From Bugula neritina (lineage: Eukaryota; Bryozoa; Gymnolaemata; Cheilostomatida; Bugulidae), in the NCBI GenBank assembly GCA_964035545.1, contig OZ037772.1, positions 1 through 64,000 on the forward strand: DNA of 64,000 nt, in the 5' to 3' direction. Both the position numbers and the translations under genes were made by a program. This document shows, one piece after another, positions 11,378 to 23,923 of this stretch. The notes under the pieces were generated by a model that saw only the letters and a list, made by a program, of their open reading frames with translations, searched no databases and was not told the origin of the DNA. Numbering within the stretch: position 1 is the stretch's first letter; every line of letters begins with the position of its first letter.

Positions 11378-14300
11378 CAAACACCTTGGCAAAGCCCCCT
11401 TCTCTCTGCCTCTCACTAACCGCTTCGGTCCGCTACCAGAAATGGAGCCGACCAGCGAGGCCCCTACGGGCATCGGAGGGGATCAATACGCCACTGCACA
11501 AGGAAAATCTCACCGGCCCCGCAAACCGTGGAACCAAGGGGCACAGCCCCGTTGGGCCGAGACCGAGCACCCTGGGGGAGTACGGGTACAGCCCCACGGA
11601 GGTAGCTACTTCTTGCCAGGGAAGGTGGCTGGCAAAGCTGTCACCTTTCTGTTAGAGTCCGGGTGTACCACTAATCTCTTCAGCCGTTGGGTCTTCGACA
11701 CCCTCCCCTCTAGGAAGAGGGGAGCCTTAGCTCCCTATACCGGGGAACCGGGCACCCTTGCTGACGGGTCGCGGATTCCATTCTACGGTATTATAGAGTT
11801 GACTGGGCGCGTCCGCGACCAGGCTATCCAGGAAACCTTCGTCATCAGCTAACTCGAAGAGGATGCTATACTGGGGATGCCGTTCTTGAAGAGACACGGT
11901 TGCCGCATTGACTTTAGCAAGTCAGCCATGCTGATGGCCGGCAAGGAACTCGCCTGTGTCGACAAGTTCAGTTGTCCCGTAGTGGGAGGTGTGCAGGTAG
12001 TACGGAACTGTACTATACCCGGCCGCTCCCGGGCTACCGTTCACTGCAGAGTGAACAATAGCCAACTCTTAGGGTTAGGGGTTGTCGAAGGTGCGCACAC
12101 AAGAATCCAACTCGCCAGCAGTCTTAACCGGCTGACTGACCGAGGAGAGATCTCGGTGCAGTGTGTCAACCCCTTCTTTGAAGCGGTACAATTATCGTCA
12201 GGATCCATGCTGGGCCGCTTCCACTCCGTCCAAGAGGAGGATATAGGGCCGTCGCTGGGAGCTGCGACGGAAGGTCCCCAACAGAGCCCGTCAGTTAGGC
12301 GGGGGACCGTCCCACCACACGTCCAAGAGCTATACCAGGCAGCGTGTGACGGCTGCGTGGGCAACGGAGAGCGCTAGGCCATGGCTCAGTTGCTACGTGA
12401 CTATAGCGACGTGTTCAGCAGTGGGGACCATGACGTCGGCCTGACCACGGCCGTCCGCCATGAGATGCCGCTGGCTGCAGGTACTGCCCCTATTCGACAG
12501 CTCACTCGGAGGCTGGGACCCGAGAAGGAAAAGGAGGTCTATACGCCTTAGCCGGCAGCAAGTAATTCAGTACGCTAGACTTGTTGATCGGTTACTGGCA
12601 GGTCCCCCTCAGTCCTGACGCCCAGGAGAAAGCGGCGTTCATCACGCGGGATGGCTTATGAAAGTGGAAAGTCCTCCCCTTTAGACTGACTTCTGCCCCC
12701 GCCACGTTCCAGAGACTCATGGAACAAGTCCTCAGTGGACTTCACTGAAAGACACTGTTGGTATACCTTGATGATGTCATCGTGATCTCCCCCGACTTTC
12801 AGACACACGTCAGTCGTCTGCGGGAGGTTTTCGAACGACTCAGAGTTGCCAACCTCAAGCTCAAACTCTCCAAATGCGCTCTTTTGCAGCCAGAGGTGAA
12901 GTACCTGGAGCACATCGTCGGCCGTCACGGTGTGGCGGCGGATCCTAAAAAGGTATGAGCTATAGAGAACTAGGTCACCCCCCAGGATTTGACCGGGCTG
13001 CGGGTTTTCCTGGGACTGGTAGGGTATTACCGGCAATACATACCAGACTTTGCGGGGGTAGCACAGCCGTTAAATCGGCTCAACGCAAAGGGGGTGACCT
13101 GGCAGTGAACTTCCATCAAACAGAGAGCGTTCGACTATCTGAAGGGCCTACTAGAAGCCCCCATCCTAGCCTACCCAGACCCTGCCCTGGAGTATATCCT
13201 AGATACTGACGCCAGTGACCAAAACATCGGCGCTGTGCTGTCCCAGGTGCAGGAGGGCCGCGAAGTAGTCGTGGCCTACTACAGCAAGTCTCTCTCACCC
13301 ACCGAACGAAATTACTGCACTACCCGAAAGGAACTACTGGCAGTAATCAAGTCAGTGAAGCATTTTATACCTTATCTATACGGCAGGAAGTTCCGCTTGC
13401 GGGCTGACCACGCCTCCTTGATTTGGTCGTGCCAGAGAGCAGAATCGTCCAGCCAAGTCGCCAGGTGGCTCGAGGTCCTGGCATAGTTCTCTTACCGGAT
13501 CGAACATCGGCCCGGTAAGAAACCTGGCAATGCTGACGGACTGAGCCGGCGGCCGGACGAGGGGTGCAAACAGTGCCTCAACATTGAGAAGAGGGACGGG
13601 GGTCCCCCAAAATCCGAGTTGAAAGCACTGGACCACCCTGGAAAAGAGTATGACTGGGAGCAGGTTCAACTCCTACAGAAGGCCGATACGCCCCCGGATA
13701 GTCTCCAATCCTGTCTTGACTGTAAACGTCAGAGAGCTACGCAGATTCCAAGAGGACCTCCCAGGGGTAGTAGCCGACATGTATCGGGCCAAGAAGGAGG
13801 GGCGACGACCCAGCGAAGAACAACTGCGGCAGGGATGCGCCGAGTTACGGCTGTACTGCCAACGTTGGGACTCCCTGCGGATCGGGCCAGATGGTCTGCT
13901 GACCATCACAGTGGCCACCTACAACAGCCAGTACAGGAGAAAGAGGGTGATCTGCCCAGCCGCCATTTGCCGGGAGTTAGTATGGGACACCCACAAACAG
14001 GCTCACGCCAGTGTCAAAAGGGTGCTCTCCAAGTTACAGCCCTGGTGGTACTGGCCCGGCATGTGGCATGACGTACGGCTTAGAGTAAAACAATGCGAAA
14101 TCTGCCAGGCCAGCAAGCATGGCTGTCTCCCTGGCAAAGCGGGACGGCGTAGGCTATATGCTGGAAGGCCGTGGCAGGTGGTAGCTGTTGACCTAGTCGG
14201 ACCCATGCCTCTCACCCCTCTGAGGAAACAGTTGGATACTAGTATTAACCGACCACTTTACCCGGTGGGCAAACGCTCTGGCTATCCCAGATGCGTCCGC

Positions 14301-14980
14301 CCCGACGGTGGCCAGGGTGCTAGACCAAAATGTATTCTGCTACCTCAGACTACCCGAGCAGATACTTTCAGACCAGGGGGCTCAATTCCAGTCTCAACTG
14401 TTGAGCGACCTCTGTCGCCTCTGGGGAGTAAACCAGAGCAGAACCACCCCATACCATCCTCAGGGCAACGGGGTGGTGGAACGCAACAACCGCATGTTGG
14501 GCGACGCACTCCGCAGTCTGCTCTTCGGCCGGGGTCAGGAGGAATGGGATACGATACTACTGCAAGTCATGCGGGCCTATCGCAGTACACCACACACCAG
14601 TACGGGAAAACCCCTAACCTTCTGATGCTTGGCCGAGAAACGCGGGTGCCCGACCACCTCACATACTACATCCCAGAGCAAGACTATACCATCCACGAGT
14701 ATGCCAGCAAATTGATAGAGGACCTGAGGGCCGCACACAAAATACTGCGAGCAAAGCAGTGGCAGGTACAGCAAGAGGACACTCAGGAACCACCCCTCTA
14801 TCAAACTGGAGACTGGGTGTGGATGATCAACTACCGTAGGCGTCGAGGACAAGCGGCTAAGCTCTAGCCTAAGTTCGTGGGACCCTACGTGGTAGTTGAG
14901 GCGATGCCCAATCATACGTACAAGTTGGAGCGCTCTGGACAGGTCTCTGTCCAGAATGAAGCCCGCTTGAAACCGTATTG
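11378..14980 (+). pseudogene. pol: gypsy pol: protease, RT, RNase H, integrase (broken)
   Basis: Protease: LLESGCTTN at about 11650, where the catalytic DTG/DSG is changed to ESG, followed by LGMPFL after a stop at 11850. RT: N-terminal part (VRHEMPLAAGTAPIRQ, about 12460) runs into a deletion near 12545, so the palm start is missing. RT resumes with WQVPLSPDAQEKAAF and has the YLDD active site at 12764. RNase H has ILDTDASDQNIGAVLSQ at about 13200. Integrase has the zinc HHCC region (about 13985-14110), a first Asp in VAVDLVGP, then a frameshift, then SDQGAQF and GNGVVERNNR for the other DDE residues. Another frameshift precedes the GPY/F module (KFVGPYVVVE), ending in ARLKPY and a stop at 14980. 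At least four Trp codons and one Gln codon have become stops. It cannot make an active polyprotein. Confidence 0.9.
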
Positions 14981-15035
14981 AGCTAGCCCGAGAGCAGCAG
15001 GAAAAGCCTTCCCCCCCCCACCCCCCCCCACCCCG

Positions 15036-15596
15036 TTGTTGGAGCCCAGGAGACAGACAGCAACGCGCGGGCGGCAACGGCATGGACCAAAATACGAAGT
15101 GGTTGTGCCGCGAGAGGAAGACTTGATGAGGCAGGAAAGGCCCCTTTCATCAACAAAAGTGAGCCCATCGCCCCCAACACCAAGTCTACTCCCACCACTT
15201 CCGGATCCGCATCCGGAAGTGCAAAACCCCCCCATGGGAGGGGCTCCATCTGGAGACAATGGCGGAGAGGAAAATACCATCACCAACGACGGGCCTGAAA
15301 CACTACAGGTGGAGCAAAATAGCCCACCAGTGAGTACACTGTCCCTACCGACAACTACACTCCCTTCCACAGCTAACATGCCACCTCCCTTGGAACGGAG
15401 ACAGCGTACTAGACAACCCCCAGCATACTTAAAAGACTTCGTATGTGACCGCGTTACAAACGGTAGTTACGAAAGTTTAGCTAGGCACCGTACGGAAAGA
15501 CTGGCAGCAAAGCATGGGAGTTGTGAACACCACAGGAATACTAACTTTTGCAAAGGCGGAATAGTAAACAAAACTACCTACGCCCAGGGCAAATAG
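15036..15596 (+). CDS. Proline-rich tail region of the gypsy pol
   Basis: Open frame of up to 186 residues after the integrase, with runs of Pro/Ser and the motif RRQRTRQPPAYLKDFVC near residue 121. A similar basic-PPxYLxDxVC motif is common at the extreme C-terminus of Ty3/gypsy polyproteins. It is therefore probably the end of pol, disconnected by the stop at 14980, and not a separate gene. The DNA before it (14998-15035) has C-runs prone to length change. Confidence 0.55.
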   Translation: MLEPRRQTATRGRQRHGPKYEVVVPREEDLMRQERPLSSTKVSPSPPTPSLLPPLPDPHPEVQNPPMGGAPSGDNGGEENTITNDGPETLQVEQNSPPVSTLSLPTTTLPSTANMPPPLERRQRTRQPPAYLKDFVCDRVTNGSYESLARHRTERLAAKHGSCEHHRNTNFCKGGIVNKTTYAQGK

Positions 15597-15761
15597 TTCC
15601 AGCCGGGCTTAACAACCACGCTGCCCAGCCTTTTCGTACGCTGACGTTGTCAAAGGCAGACGCATCCAAACTCAATCCACGGACATCTAAGCTTGAACGC
15701 TGAGTATGATTACAAATGCCAGGTTCTCAGGTAAGCTTGCTTTGACCTAACATTCCCACTC

Positions 15762-16832
15762 ATGGAATCAGGTCTACCATCAGTTGGTTCTGATTTAATC
15801 GCCCTAATTGAATTACAACTACTGGGGACTGAGTCTTACGTGAAAGGCGACGAGAACATAACAATGGCCGATGATCTACTAGATCTGAAGCTTGACACTA
15901 TGTCTCTCAGTCAGTCTACACGCCACGACACAGTCCCTCGAGTGTCGTCTAAAAAGATGTATGACTCTCAGACTAGGAACAGTCGGTTGTCATCAGAATT
16001 ATGGTGTAAAGATCACACTCGATCTAACAATAATTCTGCTCTTTTAGATATCACTCTCTCTCCTCTTCCCCGTGACACACAACTATTGGAGATGGCTTGG
16101 GATGAGGAACCTGCCCCCGTCACACTCCTTGAAGTACTTTTAAACCAGTCATGCTGGGTTACCCCGGACACGGAAGCACTTATTCAAGAATATAAGGGCG
16201 ATGACCAATGCACCACCTGCCACTGGTGCCAACTCTATTTCACCACCCCTCGCAGACTCAGGGTTCACGTCCCCCAACATTATGTCACCACCTTTTGTCC
16301 CTGTGGTAAATATAGTTATTACAGGGACTACATCCTCCGTCACCAACGGACCATGATTTGTCACATTGGACATCTCTATGAAGTTGATGAACATTCTTTC
16401 CCACACTTCCTTGATCTCATCCGACCCTTCATATCAGACCCGACTCGCTATGAACGGCTGCGTCAGGAGTTCCCCACACCTAGGGCCATCACACAGGAAC
16501 CCTGCCCCAAACCCCCCCCCCGGATATAAAAGACCACCTACGCCCCATTCATCACCCCCCCCGCACGCACAGTGCCCCGTCCCGACTCCATACCCAGAGT
16601 CGTGCTGCGACGCATCGAAGTGCCCCAGCGATGGCGTCCCTCTCCTCCTGTTTCTCCAAAATCCTCCCGTAAACGACGTTGGCCATCTTCGTCTCCCAAC
16701 CGACACTCTGCCCCCGCCTGGAACTTGAGAAAAGCTGAAGAACGGATACGGGAACTAGAGAAAGAAGTGCAGAGGTTAGCGCCAAGAATATCTGCCACGC
16801 CTCCAAACTCCGGGCTCTCTCTGCCTCTGTAG
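15762..16832 (+). pseudogene. Accessory 3' ORF: two C2H2-like zinc fingers, Pro-rich linker, basic patch, coiled coil (one in-frame stop)
   Basis: ATG 15762 opens a frame that stops at TAA 16527-16529. The same frame then stays open to 16832, so a single stop divides a product of about 356 codons. A canonical C-x2-C-x12-H-x3-H finger lies near residues 154-173 (CHWCQLYF...HVPQH). A second, variant finger follows (CPCGKYSYYRDYILRH...H). Past the stop come a proline-rich stretch, a basic patch (SRKRRWPSSSP) and a leucine/charged heptad segment (LRKAEERIRELEKEVQRL). It sits where some retroelements carry env, but has no signal peptide or membrane segment. Nucleic-acid binding is an inference from the fingers. 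A long C-run just before the stop could also be a slippage site. Confidence 0.65.
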
Positions 16833-17210
16833 CCCAAATGAAGGGAAGTGCTTGAGACGGAATTCCCAAACCTCTTGCCATACTCGTCTTACCCCCACTC
16901 TTGATGATACCACAGGTGGTGCCCCATCTAAAGCCTCTATCTCGTGCCCGGTGCTAGCGACCAATCTTCCAGTATGACAATCTCATAGTAACCTACAAGT
17001 GCACATTTCGTAGTCCTATGGGCCGTCGGCCTATAAGTGCCCCTCCCGTCAGTGTCATAGTGTTGTGTTTATACTGTTACATTTTTTTTACTGTATATAT
17101 TCGTGTCTTCTTTTATGTACCACACGCTCTCTCAGTTGTATATTGTTTTTGTATTTTTTTATTATCAATATTAATTGTATCTGTGTTATCAGGAAGGTGG
17201 GCTTCCTGCT

Positions 17211-17222
17211 GGGGGGGGGCGG
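17211..17222 (+). promoter_or_regulatory. Polypurine tract of the gypsy element
   Basis: A G-run ending GGCGG sits directly before the 3' LTR, the expected primer for plus-strand synthesis. The stretch 16833-17210 between the accessory ORF and this tract has no supported coding sequence. Confidence 0.7.
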
Positions 17223-17498
17223 TGTGGTGAGTACGTACTACGCGAGTCTACACGTCCCCTAGCCAATGAGAAGTGCGTCATGTGATAACCCCCAGCGATG
17301 TATAAAGTAGTAGTAGAGAGAGTGTACTAGAATAAAAAAGATGTAGTGTTTTAATCCGTGTGTTTTTATATCTCTTTACTTGTACTTAGTAGTAAATAAA
17401 TCTCGTCTAACATTATTAAAAGCCCTATATTGATGTGGATACACAAACTATAATTACAAGCTAGGAACTCACGCACTGTAATTGCCCAAATTACTACA
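17223..17498 (+). repeat. 3' LTR of the gypsy element
   Basis: Same length as the 5' LTR and nearly identical to it, ending ACTACA before the ATAT duplication. The small number of differences suggests a much younger insertion than the damage in the coding region would imply by itself. Confidence 0.95.
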
Positions 17499-17502
17499 AT
17501 AT

Positions 17503-18188
17503 ATACCTCTAGAGAGAATCCCAAAGTTTGGTTTCGTTGTCTGAAAAATATTTCTAGCAGATGGAGTTATTAGAAATGGGATGTTCAGTAGACGAGACTC
17601 CTCTATTGTGGCCTCTGCTTTTTATACATAACTGCATGATACAGTTATATATGGAAACTTATATTCTCCTCTACAATGTACATGTGTTGTAGAGGATTTT
17701 TATGACTTGTGAGTGGTGAAACATCTTCCACTACACTATACATGTACATGTAGGCATTCTTGAGACAAATGTGTATAAATACTGTCTAAACAAGGATGAT
17801 TTGTCAACTACAGCATTGAATGGAGAAAACAAGAGAAGATAATTCAGTTGTTGTCATAACCTGCGCTCATTTATTACAGCCTACAATGTGCAGCTGCTTA
17901 AGTAGCTGGATGATCAGGTTAGACCAGGCGACAGCAATTGCTTTTAATAACTAATTAATTAATTGCAATCAAAAACTATACTGAAATAAACACTGCATGT
18001 ATTGTCAATTGTTAGAAAAATTATAAATTTGATGAACTATTATATTTAAATCCTCCAATTAAACTAAATAATGTGGCAGGTGAAAGTTTTACTGAGTGAT
18101 TCTAGAAGTGTTGTCAGATAATTATAAGTTACTACTGATCTATGACTATATAATGTGTATCACTCAGACAGTATATTATAGATCTTAC
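17503..18188. other. No supported feature
   Basis: AT-rich non-coding DNA between the gypsy element and a MITE. I see no gene, RNA or repeat to name. Confidence 0.6.
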
Positions 18189-18192
18189 TTAA

Positions 18193-18960
18193 AGGATTGC
18201 TCTATCTTGTCTAATAAATGGCCATTTAGGTCAAACACACATAATATTGTGTTTTTCTAAGCATGCATTGACAAAAAGCATTTGACCAAAGGTAGAAAAA
18301 GTTAGTTGAAGTTGAGGGTGTAGATTGGTAACAGCCAAAACGCCGATTTTGAAATGAGCTGGGAAATGTGACGTAACAGCGCCAGCATTCCTGCTGGTCA
18401 CGTGACTATACAAATGAATAACTATAGAAATATGACTGTGAGATGTGATCTTTCAGCTCGTAATTTGTATGTTTATAGAAGTGCAAATGTGAATTATCTC
18501 AATCTATAGTTTTTTGACATGTTAAATAACATGTATGTGATAACATTAGGCCATATTTTGCTTGTAAACATAGAAAAAAGCATTGCAAAAACATGCATTC
18601 TTTAGGATGAATGCCTGCGATCGATCTAAACTAGGTCAGATTGTGCAATATTACGGGCGCACCAAAGCTGACCTATATAGCGCACTGTAACTGCTTGAGC
18701 GTTATTGGTTGATGTTGCGCTCAGCAACCTTGAATACTAGCGTTATAATTAGCACGTGCAGCATAGTTACTGGCGTTCACACGTCACGTATTAGGCTATT
18801 CTTTTTCATGGCTGAAAATTTTACCTCCCTCAAAATTGGAATTTTGAAAAGCTGTTTTCTAGGCATATATCCCTTTGCAAAGTCACAATTGTTTGCATAC
18901 ACATTAGATTATAGTTCATAATTATAATGTGATTGTAATAAACTAAGATAGAGCAATCCT
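18193..18960. mobile_element. MITE with TTAA target duplication
   Basis: The 16-bp ends AGGATTGCTCTATCTT (18193) and its complement (18945-18960) are perfect inverted repeats, flanked on both sides by TTAA (18189-18192 and 18961-18964). TTAA duplication is the signature of the piggyBac superfamily, although these ends lack the usual CCC start. It has no coding capacity. Confidence 0.75.
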
Positions 18961-19604
18961 TTAAGCAACTTGAAAAGAATTCAATTTACTGAATATAATA
19001 TTATATAGAACAGAATGGCTAGTGTAAAAGTCTGACAACCCTGCAGCACCTTGAAACACAGAGTGTAAAGATGCAGTCAGTACACAGAGTTTGTTGATGT
19101 GAAGGTGTTATATCAAAGTTTTAATGCTATACACGGGCTGACAGTCAAGCAGCCACCTACAAATAATTATATATATGTGACCTACCACTACACAACCAGT
19201 GTATCTATACAAAATTACAGATTTATTATAACAATAAAATTATATATATAAAAGCGTTAAAATATCTTTGAGAAAATTTGCTCAAGCTTCTGTTTAATAA
19301 ACATGATTTAATTTGCGATAAATAATTTCGGAAATAGTTTTATAAAGTTTAGATTATTAATTATTAATAACATGAACAGAAATGCTGTTAACCTCTACAA
19401 AAAAATTGCAAGAGAGGCAACTGCTAATACACAAGAAGAAAACTGGAATAATATTGCTGAAACATAAGTTTATAAAACTGCAGTGTTTGAGTTATGTAAT
19501 AATATAGTATAATGTGACAGGTAGTGCCATGTGTCATTCTTACTCACTTTTCTATTTGTGTCATTATTACCTTGTCCACATTTTCCTCTAAGAGGAATTT
19601 CCTC

Positions 19605-19621
19605 CAGGTTGGGAACCACTG
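19605..19621. repeat. Lone hAT-type terminal repeat
   Basis: CAGGTTGGGAACCACTG is the complement of a typical hAT end (CAGTGGTTCCCAACCTG). I did not find the partner end nearby, so this is a remnant. The surrounding 18965-20207 is otherwise AT-rich non-coding DNA. Confidence 0.4.
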
Positions 19622-20211
19622 AACTAAAAGAAAACATGTAAACATGAACATTACCAACTGCATGCATCACTAGTTACAAGACTGTTGGGTTACAATATTT
19701 GTAAGCTGAAGAGCTATTAATAGAGGTGATGATAATACAGTATAAATAAGTCAGCTTATTATCATGAGTTAGTCACTGCTAATATGCTATGCTATGGATA
19801 ATAGTCAGGTATAGCCATGTATAAATAATTCTACTATTTATTACGACTATTATGACATCTACGATGATGAAGTATAAAATGTGCCTTTACATACACAACA
19901 TATTTTGTGTTTAAATACAGTTGAACTTTCGGTGTTCGAAATTTTGTTTTTCTGTTTCCAACGTTGATTTAAAATACAAATCAAAAAAGTTTTTCAACAA
20001 TTAACAGTAAAATATGCTGAAGAACTAATGTTGACTTGTAGAATAAGTTAGCAAGAGAAGTAACTCCCGATTAACATGATTAAACAGTCACAATAATATT
20101 CCTGAAAGATTCCTAGAGCCTAAAGTTTATACACTATTGTGATGCAGTAAGTATTCTATAGAGTTGGTATTTATATTGCAGAACAATTAGGTCTTTTCAC
20201 CAGGCATTTAA

Positions 20212-20904
20212 CCCTTACGCGATCAATGGACCATATATGTCCCTCAGAGCAACACCGTCCACAGATCAATGGACCATATATGGTCTTTTAGGTAAATAAA
20301 CAATAGCGCTTACTTTAAACTTCCAGTTTTCAACCGAAAAGCCAAAAAAGTTTTGTAATTGATGTTGATAGTGCAGCTTAGTAATTTTAGGATATTTATA
20401 GCCATTAAATTTGATTAAATTAATAGCTACCAAGCCAGCTATAGTTGCTTTTCAATTTAATCCCTAAATTTCAAAATTATCGGTAAATTTTAACACCACT
20501 TTCAAATGCAAGAAACTGCTGTCAAATTATAGAGAGCCAGTTTATTTTATTCAGATTACATTTAGAGGAACATCTAAATAAACAGAAATATCATAGTCAC
20601 TATGTTTTGAATCATATTATAAATTAGTTTTATCATTTTGAGTTTTCAATTTTAAAATGGCGGTTCTGAGAGGTCAAAATAAAATGACTGATTTTAGCTA
20701 GAATTAAGGTCTCCCGTCACTTTAAGAAGCTTTTTATATAAAAAAAATACTCTTAAAATTATAATACCCAGTTTAGTTAGGACCAAAATCAAGTGTAACT
20801 TTTTAATAATGAAATTGAAAGTTATGCAAAATTTGTTAGCAAATTTCACGATAAACTCAAACGAGACTTAAAATTACGTAACTTCAAAGTTGATCGCGAA
20901 AGGG
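20212..20904. mobile_element. piggyBac-type MITE
   Basis: TTAA duplications at 20208-20211 and 20905-20908 flank inverted ends CCCTTACGCGATCAA and TTGATCGCGAAAGGG (14 of 15 paired). The CCCTT start plus TTAA is typical of piggyBac. Near the left end a direct repeat of GATCAATGGACCATATATG occurs at about 20220 and 20262. No transposase is present, so it would depend on one elsewhere. Confidence 0.85.
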
Positions 20905-20929
20905 TTAATATTAGCTTGTTGGCAAATAG

Positions 20930-21470
20930 ATTTCATTGATGGAGTTATCTTAGGTTTTCATATAATATGGCCACTCGTAAAGTAGCCAAATCCAAAAATC
21001 TCAGTTTACAAAAATGACTTGGTACACTTTACTATGCAATGGCAAGTTATTTTCTATATACAATGCAAATTTCTTACAGAAAAGTGTCCAATTTTTGTTG
21101 AAGCAATTACTAAAATTTTTCTTCAAGATAAATGCTGTATAATATACTTAAAGATAAAATTTAAAAATTTTTGCATTAGTTTTCATTTATGTTAGAAAAC
21201 TAAATAACAGGATTGCTGTTGACATTTATAAAAGAAGCGGGGGAAGCAACTCCTAATCAACGTTGAGTTCAGAAAGAATAATATTGACTAATAAGGACCA
21301 TAAGCTAAAGATCATACATCACTGTCAGCTTGTAATAAATAATATAGTATAAGATTACTCAATATATAACGTATAAAATTTAATACGAAAATACTATAAA
21401 TATTATGTATATATTGTGATATATTATGTTGTAAATAGAAAACAAACTATTTTACAACACAATGTCAAAA
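20930..21470 (+). repeat. Dispersed 0.5-kb repeat, copy 1
   Basis: Shares an ordered set of diverged blocks with 25830-26330 and 27310-27840: a GTAGCCA..TCCAAAAA block, a GGAAGCAACTCC-like block, an ATAGTATAA block and a final stretch of AT-rich sequence. Weaker partial relatives start near 19380 and 20040. All copies face the same way. I recognise no coding or structural signal, so it is an old element or a segmental duplication. Confidence 0.55.
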
Positions 21471-21505
21471 GTAGGAAACACTGCAATTGAGTTTAATGAT
21501 ACTGA

Positions 21506-21588
21506 TTAAGCATATATATACCTCCCGCCACCCGCGCAGGACCACAGCGGTGAAAGGTGACCAAAGGTGACCAATTAAGCATATATAA
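21506..21588. repeat. Short GC-rich insert between direct repeats
   Basis: ATTAAGCATATATA occurs at 21506 and again at 21575, enclosing about 55 bp that is far more GC-rich than the region and itself contains a tandem AAAGGTGACC. It looks like an insertion with a long target duplication or a repair filler. Confidence 0.45.
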
Positions 21589-21600
21589 CCTACCTTAATA

Positions 21601-22027
21601 TAGTAGACTGTGTAAATTTGGTACATTTACTATCTTGTACCAACTCTAAAGTGCTCACCGCTATAACTTACATAAACTTCTGCAAGTTCAAATGCAAAAC
21701 TGCCAAAAACAACCAGCTAACTCACCACTATGTCAATAAACAAACCATCAAGTATGCAAGTTTGGTAATACTTTCCCAGGGTAGTTTTGCAAATACTCAA
21801 CTTTTAATTGCCTCTTTTGAGCACTTAATTTAGATAATTTAAAAAGTGAACTCAAACTCATAAATTTAAGACATGAAATAAAAGAGTCCATGCAATGAAA
21901 GTTGCACAACTGTTTTCTAGAAGTATGCATTTTGCATTTGAGATTGCAGAAGTTTATATAAGTTATAGTGGTGAGTATTTTAAAGTTGGTACAAGATAGT
22001 AAATGTACCAAATTTACATGGTCTATT
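21601..22027. mobile_element. MITE with about 110-bp terminal inverted repeats
   Basis: The left arm (about 21601-21712) and right arm (about 21926-22027) pair over roughly 110 bp with scattered mismatches; both contain GTAAATTTGGTACATTTACT. The 0.43-kb element has no coding capacity and its family is unclear. The 22028-22771 stretch downstream shows no supported feature. Confidence 0.7.
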
Positions 22028-22769
22028 AAATAATAATATTACAAAATTGTTGCAATTTATGTAGCTGTACACAACAAAGACAATTCACTACATAATATAT
22101 AAGTTGTCATACAAACAATGTGAATATGAGTACTTTAATTACAGCAAACTCTACCCTAAATACAACTAATGGTATTGCGGCTAATAAACATAAATAGAGA
22201 ACTTTTCAAATCCTCTGTGTATGGCACAGTAGATGGTTGTTATTCAATAGTCGATTGCTGTTACCTCAAAATGATTCTAAATATTAATATATTTACTTAT
22301 TGAATTCAACTGAACAACTGGAGTGATGGAGAAGACAATTCTAGTAAGAATAACTGACTAGGGCCGTCTGTTGTTTATGATGGAGACCAGCTCAGCAGAC
22401 ATCAGCCTCAGATAATACGAAGCACAATCACTGACATAACTCTTAATTTGAAAGAAATGTCAAATAATTGCTACTCTAATACTCAATACAATCTTTATTT
22501 TCAGTATCATACGTATTGCTAATATTATATGTATGCTATAATATTTGTGAAAACTGTTGTACATGCAGAAAGCAATTATACTGTAGATTGTATTTTTATA
22601 CTTGCGGAAATATTAACCTTTCATCATTGCCTGTAAATAGAGGTATTTTCTTTTTTTCTTGTATTATTTTATCAAATAAAGAGTTCATCATTATTATCCT
22701 ATCTCCTTTAAGATAAAGGCAGTACATATCTGGGATAGAAGATTATTTTAGTCACAAGATTACTGCTGA

Positions 22770-23669
<900 letters not shown>

Positions 23670-23923
23670 CTCCACACTACTCAACTCTCACATAGTTTCA
23701 CTAATTCTTGTTGTTTTTATATTTGGATATCTATTATTTTTTTTATTTTTTTGTCAACTCTATTTTATTTTTTATGCAAAACAATCAGTATAATTTTTGA
23801 CCTGCGTAATATATAAAATAAGATTATTTTCCTAAGTTTCAATAATTTACAGTAACTGCCACTCTCTATTCTTTGTGTCATGCATAACGTCCAACGTAAC
23901 ATAATAATTTTTGAATTTCATTC

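Larger units (their letters stand above)
9348..17498 (+). mobile_element. Ty3/gypsy LTR retrotransposon, degenerate
   Basis: Two 276-bp LTRs (TG...CA) bound an 8.15-kb element flanked by the 4-bp duplication ATAT (9344-9347 and 17499-17502). Inside, in order: a primer site, gag, a nested insert, protease, reverse transcriptase, RNase H, integrase with a GPY/F module, a proline-rich tail and an extra 3' ORF. The protease-RT-RNaseH-integrase order and motifs place it in Ty3/gypsy. Several stops, frameshifts and a deletion in the RT make it non-autonomous now. It is more GC-rich than the surrounding DNA. Confidence 0.95.

Noticed and set aside
12655-13110. TGA read as tryptophan in the gypsy pol
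   Set aside because: TGA replaces Trp several times, but TAG and TAA stops, frameshifts and a deletion are present too, and host exons use TGA and other codons normally as stops. Decay is the simpler reading.
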